NCBI RefSeq assembly: GCF_030407765.1
Contig: NZ_JASDCU010000004.1
Coordinates: 124,001 to 188,000 of the forward strand
Direction: 5' to 3'
DNA: 64,000 nt
DNA from: Microbacterium sp. APC 3901
GTDB taxonomy: Bacteria; Actinomycetota; Actinomycetes; Actinomycetales; Microbacteriaceae
Each line of letters begins with the position of its first letter. Position 1 is the stretch's first letter. The notes under the pieces were generated by a model. The model made no database searches. It was not told the DNA's origin and saw nothing but the letters and a program-made list of their open reading frames with translations. A program made the position numbers and the translations under genes. Below are positions 60,658 to 64,000 of the stretch, in pieces.

Positions 60658-61526
60658 ACCCGGTGTCCGCGGCGGCGGTCGCGCTCCTCGGCGGTGTCGC
60701 GATCGGGTCCGGGGTGCTCTGCATCCTCGCAGCGCTGCCGCATTGGTCGGCATCCCCGCTGACACTGCGCATCGCGCCGTACGTGCGAGACGTGGTCCCC
60801 GACGGCGACCTGCCCGACGGAGCGCTCCCACGAGTCGGAGTGCTGTCTGTAGGTGACCGGACAGTGTGGCGTCGATCGCTGGCGGTCTTCGAGCGCCTTC
60901 TCGGTGGGGGAGAAGCCCTTCGTCGCAGGATCGAGCAAGCAGGGCTCGCGCTGGAGCACGGCGCTTTCCGCGGACGTCAGCTCGGCTGGGTTGTTGCCGG
61001 CATCGTGACCGGTGCGATCGCTGTCATCGTGCTCGCGCTCGCGGGGCGCATGAGTCCGCCGGTCGCGCTACTGCCCGGCATCCTGGGCGCCGCCGCGGGG
61101 TTCGGCTACGACATGCAACTGACGGCCCGTGTCTCACGCCGCCGAGCTCGACTGACCGACGAACTGCCGACGACACTTGAGTTCCTCGCTCTGTGTCTGT
61201 CGGCGGGGGAAGGGTTCCTCGACTCGATTCGGAGGGTGGCCGCGGTCGGATCCGGAGAGCTCACCAGCGAATTCCGCCGTGTGGTCCTTGCCGTCGGCAC
61301 GGGATCTCCGCTCGCAGATGCCCTCTCCGAGATGGCCGCTCGACTGCAGCTTCCGGGGCTCTCGCGCTCGATCGACCAGGTGATCGCCGCGCTCGAGCAC
61401 GGTGCCCCGCTCTCGGCCGTCCTGCATGCCCAGGCCGGCGACGCGCGCGAGGACGCCAAGCGGGTGCTCATCGAACAGGCCGGGCGCAAGGAGATACTGA
61501 TGCTCCTCCCCCTCACAAGCGGGTAA
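60654..61526 (+). CDS. tadC: Tad pilus platform protein TadC, C-terminally truncated
   Basis: 290 residues, overlapping tadB by ATGA. The T2SF core is intact (LPTTLEFLALCLSAGEGFLDSIRRV and the final GRKEILMLLPL). The protein then ends abruptly with TSG and a stop, where TadC proteins normally run through one more hydrophobic C-terminal helix. Just beyond is a minus-strand gene and a phage capsid gene, not the expected pilin genes. The 3' end was therefore most likely displaced by integration near 61510. Confidence 0.85.
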   Translation: MNPVSAAAVALLGGVAIGSGVLCILAALPHWSASPLTLRIAPYVRDVVPDGDLPDGALPRVGVLSVGDRTVWRRSLAVFERLLGGGEALRRRIEQAGLALEHGAFRGRQLGWVVAGIVTGAIAVIVLALAGRMSPPVALLPGILGAAAGFGYDMQLTARVSRRRARLTDELPTTLEFLALCLSAGEGFLDSIRRVAAVGSGELTSEFRRVVLAVGTGSPLADALSEMAARLQLPGLSRSIDQVIAALEHGAPLSAVLHAQAGDAREDAKRVLIEQAGRKEILMLLPLTSG

Positions 61527-61534
61527 TTACTCTT

Positions 61535-62221
61535 TTACTTGGGATTGCTGAGCAGGGCTGTGGCGACACCGCTCACCGCCCCACCGAAGATCGTGCCGCC
61601 GAGACCCACCCAGATCGTGGTGGCCAACGAGACCTGCCGGTCCTTCGCCTCCTGCCGATTCCGGAGAACGAGCTTCGTCCGTCCGAGCCTCTTGTAATCG
61701 CGCCAACTCACGACGTTAACGAATACTGCAGTGCCCAGGGCAACCAGCGAGAGAGCGATGAGGATCACCAGCTGTGGGATGTTCTCAACCCCCATCCTCG
61801 TGAAGGACCACGCCAGGATGCCGAGAGGCGCGGCCGTCAACGCGAGCTGGGCGAAGAATCGTGGAGCAAGGCTCCGGCGGTGTTGCTCAAGAAGGGAGAC
61901 CGCATCCTCGACAACAGCTTGAGCGAATGGGTCGCTATCCGTCGTTTCGACCACGCACTTCTTGGGGTACAGGAATATGTTCACCCCCGGGTTGCTGGCC
62001 TGCAGGACGAGCCCGGATCGTTCTCTCTCCGTCGAGTCCCGCAGATCGTCAGCCACGGTGGCGGTAGAAGTTCCTGCCAGGATCCGTACTTCTCCGACGT
62101 CCTTGGAGAGTCTCGCGATTATCGCGTCGATGTCGCTCAGGTAGAGCGTCACGGGGCCAACGGACCGGACGTTTCTGTAGGGCAGTTTCGGCTTGACGAC
62201 CGGGTTTCGCGACATTGGCAT
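61535..62221 (-). CDS. Hypothetical membrane protein of the second element
   Basis: 228 residues. A soluble N-terminal part (about 1-120, with LSDIDAIIARLSKDVGEVRIL and a coiled-coil-like segment) is followed by three hydrophobic helices: FFAQLALTAAPLGILAW, LVILIALSLVALGTAVF and TIWVGLGGTIFGGAVSGVA. No known family. TAAGGT lies 7 nt before the ATG at 62221, giving a monocistronic leaderless transcript, as expected of a cargo or lysogenic-expression gene. Confidence 0.65.
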   Translation of the reverse strand: MPMSRNPVVKPKLPYRNVRSVGPVTLYLSDIDAIIARLSKDVGEVRILAGTSTATVADDLRDSTERERSGLVLQASNPGVNIFLYPKKCVVETTDSDPFAQAVVEDAVSLLEQHRRSLAPRFFAQLALTAAPLGILAWSFTRMGVENIPQLVILIALSLVALGTAVFVNVVSWRDYKRLGRTKLVLRNRQEAKDRQVSLATTIWVGLGGTIFGGAVSGVATALLSNPK

Positions 62222-62522
62222 GAGCCCAACCTTATCGACGCGGCGTTCCCTCTGTCGGAGCCCGGTGTTAACCTGTCCGTAGCAGGGCGCGATCGTCCGT
62301 GGCCAACGAGGAGGAACCCCGCGAGGGGTCAACTCGGAGGAGCCGCCAGCGGTCGACCTGCGAGCAGTGCAGCCAGCCTCCCCCTCGGGAGCGCTGCGGA
62401 GGAGGGCGTGAGCCCCAACGCAGCTGAGTAACCTCGGGGTGGTTCGAGGACCGTTGCATGCGACCCGCACGTCTGGCGCGATCCCCGCGCCCGTGCTCAT
62501 CACGCATGGAAGGACCACAATC
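62222..62522. other. Gene-free 301-bp spacer
   Basis: Apart from the TAAGGT box (62229-62234, minus strand) of the membrane-protein gene and an AAGGA ribosome site before the capsid gene, I see no gene, repeat or clear promoter here. Confidence 0.5.
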
Positions 62523-63629
62523 ATGGATCCCAAGAAGCAGCTCGCTCAGATCAAGGCCGCAATGGCGGCAGTTGTGAACGGCGCGAAGGCCGCAGGCCGC
62601 GATATCACCGAGGCGGAGCTCGCCTCCCTCGAGCAGAAGGCCGAGGAGGCCGCTCGACTGCAGAAGTCGATCGACATGATGGATCGCGGCACGGCGATCC
62701 TCAACCAGTTCAAGCAGGGCGACGACGACGGGGAGGGCAGCAGCGCGAAGGCCTCGTTCCTCAACGTCAAGGCCACCGCCCGCTCGGTCGCTCAGAAGGC
62801 CATCGGCACCTCGTCGGACCTCGTGGGTGTCGAGTTCATTCGCGGCATCGTTCCGATCGACCGCCCGCGTACCTCGCTGCTGCAGGCGATCCCCGCGATC
62901 CGTCGCAGCAGCCCCGTCTACGAGTACCTGCGTCAGACGGTCCGCACGATGAACGCGGCCCCGGTCGCGGAGGGTGCGCTCAAGCCCACCTCGATCGTGA
63001 CCATGGAGCCCGTCGAGGCGAAGCTCAAGGTGTTCGCTCACATCAGTGAGCCGATCCCGAAGTACATCCTCGAGGACAACGACGAGGTGCAGCGGTTCAT
63101 CGAGTCCGAGTTTGTGAGCGGTCTCGACCTGGCGATCCAGGCGCAGCTCGTCAGTGGCTCGGGGATGGGGGAGAACCTCCTCGGCTGGCTCAACGCGTCC
63201 GGGATCCTCACCGTGACCGGTGTGGACCTCATCACCACGGCGCGGAAGGCGATCGAGCGGCTCACGGCGAACGGGCGCACCCCGTCGTTCATCGCCGTGG
63301 CACCCGCCGACTGGACGACCGCGCTCACCACGCGGAACACGTCGGGCAACTTCGACTTCGGACCCACCACACCGGTGAACGAAGCCGAGATGAAGCTGTG
63401 GGGCGTGGACGTGATCGAGTCCCCGGCAGTCACCGCCGGGACCGTGTGGACCCTCGCGGAAGGGGCGAACTCGCTCAGCACGGACGGCAAGGTCGATGCG
63501 CGCTGGTCGGACTCCATGTCCGACGACTTCGCCCGCAACCTGGTCCGCCTTCGCGTCGAGACTCGCGTCAACTCCGACGTGCGCACCCCGAGCGGCATCG
63601 TCAAGGGCGAAATCGTCCCGACGCCGTAA
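62523..63629 (+). CDS. Phage major capsid protein (HK97 fold)
   Basis: 368 residues. A charged, helical N-terminal region (about 1-75, DITEAELASLEQKAEEAARLQ) matches the scaffold/delta domain cleaved in HK97-like phages. The capsid domain follows, with VYEYLRQTVRTMNAAPVAEGALKP, KVFAHISEPIPKYILED and the C-terminal DDFARNLVRLRVETR. The start ATG has AAGGA upstream. No prohead protease, portal or terminase gene precedes it. An encapsulin is a remote alternative, but the delta-like domain favours a phage capsid. Confidence 0.87.
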   Translation: MDPKKQLAQIKAAMAAVVNGAKAAGRDITEAELASLEQKAEEAARLQKSIDMMDRGTAILNQFKQGDDDGEGSSAKASFLNVKATARSVAQKAIGTSSDLVGVEFIRGIVPIDRPRTSLLQAIPAIRRSSPVYEYLRQTVRTMNAAPVAEGALKPTSIVTMEPVEAKLKVFAHISEPIPKYILEDNDEVQRFIESEFVSGLDLAIQAQLVSGSGMGENLLGWLNASGILTVTGVDLITTARKAIERLTANGRTPSFIAVAPADWTTALTTRNTSGNFDFGPTTPVNEAEMKLWGVDVIESPAVTAGTVWTLAEGANSLSTDGKVDARWSDSMSDDFARNLVRLRVETRVNSDVRTPSGIVKGEIVPTP

Positions 63630-63633
63630 GACC

Positions 63634-63772
63634 CACCGGGGGCGGCGACGCTCCTTTCGGCACAGGCTCACACCTTGAGCCGCCCCCGGTGCACACACGC
63701 GGTCGCAGCGAGCCTCCTCACGGACGCTGCGACTGCTCCCGGGGGTCGGGTCAGTCCATGGGCCCGGCCCCC
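63634..63772. repeat. Three consecutive hairpins after the capsid gene
   Basis: 63634-63646/63679-63691 (13 bp), 63702-63710/63725-63733 (9 bp) and 63741-63750/63763-63772 (10 bp with one G.T). The first begins 5 bases after the capsid stop and may terminate or stabilise its mRNA. Confidence 0.7.
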
Positions 63773-63803
63773 ACCAACACACGACGGCTCGAGGAGCCCC
63801 ACC

Positions 63804-64000
63804 ATGACCACACCCACCCGAACCCCCGACGAAGAACGAGTGATGCGCGCCTACAAGGCGGGGCAGCACCTCACCGCCGAGGAGAGCAACACCCGCACTC
63901 GCATCCGCCGCCGCGAGCAGCGCGCATGGCGAGCGACCCGCGACCCGCAGCACATCGCCCGCGATTGCCACCGCGCCCACCCAGACGGCACCAAGCCGTG
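63804..64000 (+). CDS. Hypothetical protein, 5' part only
   Basis: The first 65 codons, open to the window end. GAGGAG precedes the ATG. The visible part is strongly basic (RTRIRRREQRAWRATRD) after an acidic patch, with His residues in HIARDCHRAHPDG. Likely a small DNA- or RNA-binding protein of the second element; no family assigned. Confidence 0.6.
   Translation, partial: MTTPTRTPDEERVMRAYKAGQHLTAEESNTRTRIRRREQRAWRATRDPQHIARDCHRAHPDGTKP

Larger units (their letters stand above)
61510..64000. mobile_element. Left part of a second integrated element (prophage or phage satellite)
   Basis: Begins where tadC loses its C-terminal codons; the exact junction is uncertain by some tens of bases. 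It contains a 3-TM protein gene, an HK97-type capsid gene, a hairpin-rich spacer and an open gene leaving the window. Integrase and far end are not seen. Confidence 0.7.

Noticed and set aside
62523..63629. Encapsulin nanocompartment instead of phage capsid
   Set aside because: The helical N-terminal delta-like domain and the setting beside other mobile-element genes fit a phage capsid better; no encapsulin cargo enzyme is adjacent.

Overview
The window is a high-GC actinobacterial chromosome segment, most likely from Microbacterium or a close relative in the Microbacteriaceae. This is inferred from gene families and signals rather than from a database match: an acyl-CoA carboxylase epsilon subunit beside the beta subunit, a DUF3039 protein, a two-domain LigD with a divergent Ku gene, and many genes whose TANNNT -10 box lies only 6-8 nt before the start codon (leaderless or near-leaderless, common in Actinobacteria).

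Layout. 1-9.9 kb: a nucleoside uptake and salvage cluster (BMP-type ABC transporter, cytidine deaminase, thymidine phosphorylase, adenosine deaminase) followed by a deacetylase-like protein and a PfkB kinase. 9.8-11.9 kb: an alpha/beta hydrolase and a flavin monooxygenase. 12-19.7 kb: a compact mannitol PTS operon (IIB, HPr, EI, EIICB, EIIA, mannitol-1-phosphate dehydrogenase) divergent from an MtlR/BglG-type regulator. 19.7-22.5 kb: a second HPr, a phosphohexomutase and a purine nucleoside phosphorylase. 22.5-27.8 kb: a cysteine-less Lpd-like flavoprotein, biotin-dependent carboxylase alpha chain, Maf and an RNA methyltransferase. 27.8-32.2 kb: a response regulator, histidine kinase and membrane protein, then a ROK regulator. 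32.4-36.1 kb: carboxylase epsilon and beta, an EcsC-like protein and a nucleotidyltransferase. 36.4-44.3 kb: an ABC exporter whose ATPase carries a histone-H1-like tail, then DUF3039, pncB, murI, rph, a HAM1/RdgB NTPase and a DHFR/RibD-like reductase with an apparent start-proximal frameshift.

44.33-53.66 kb is a 9.3 kb integrated element bounded by a 17-bp direct repeat. It encodes a tyrosine integrase next to the right end, an HUH-type rolling-circle Rep, a small serine recombinase, a run of small unknown genes and a 381-bp intergenic stretch packed with six hairpins. Pairs of integrase-arm-like sites lie inside both ends. Its cargo is a soluble Ser/Thr kinase in an overlapping operon with an unknown 387-residue protein, convergent with a winged-helix protein that also carries PD-(D/E)xK-like nuclease motifs. 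This is the best candidate in the window for an undescribed (possibly defence) system. No FtsK-type transfer gene is visible.

After the element come a CDF metal exporter, LigD and Ku (NHEJ), a DedA protein, a tRNA-Leu(UAG), and the start of a tad pilus locus (ATPase, TadB, TadC). TadC ends early where a second mobile element appears to begin. That element shows a three-TM protein, an HK97-type major capsid gene with no protease, portal or terminase in view, a hairpin-rich spacer and an open gene running off the end of the window.
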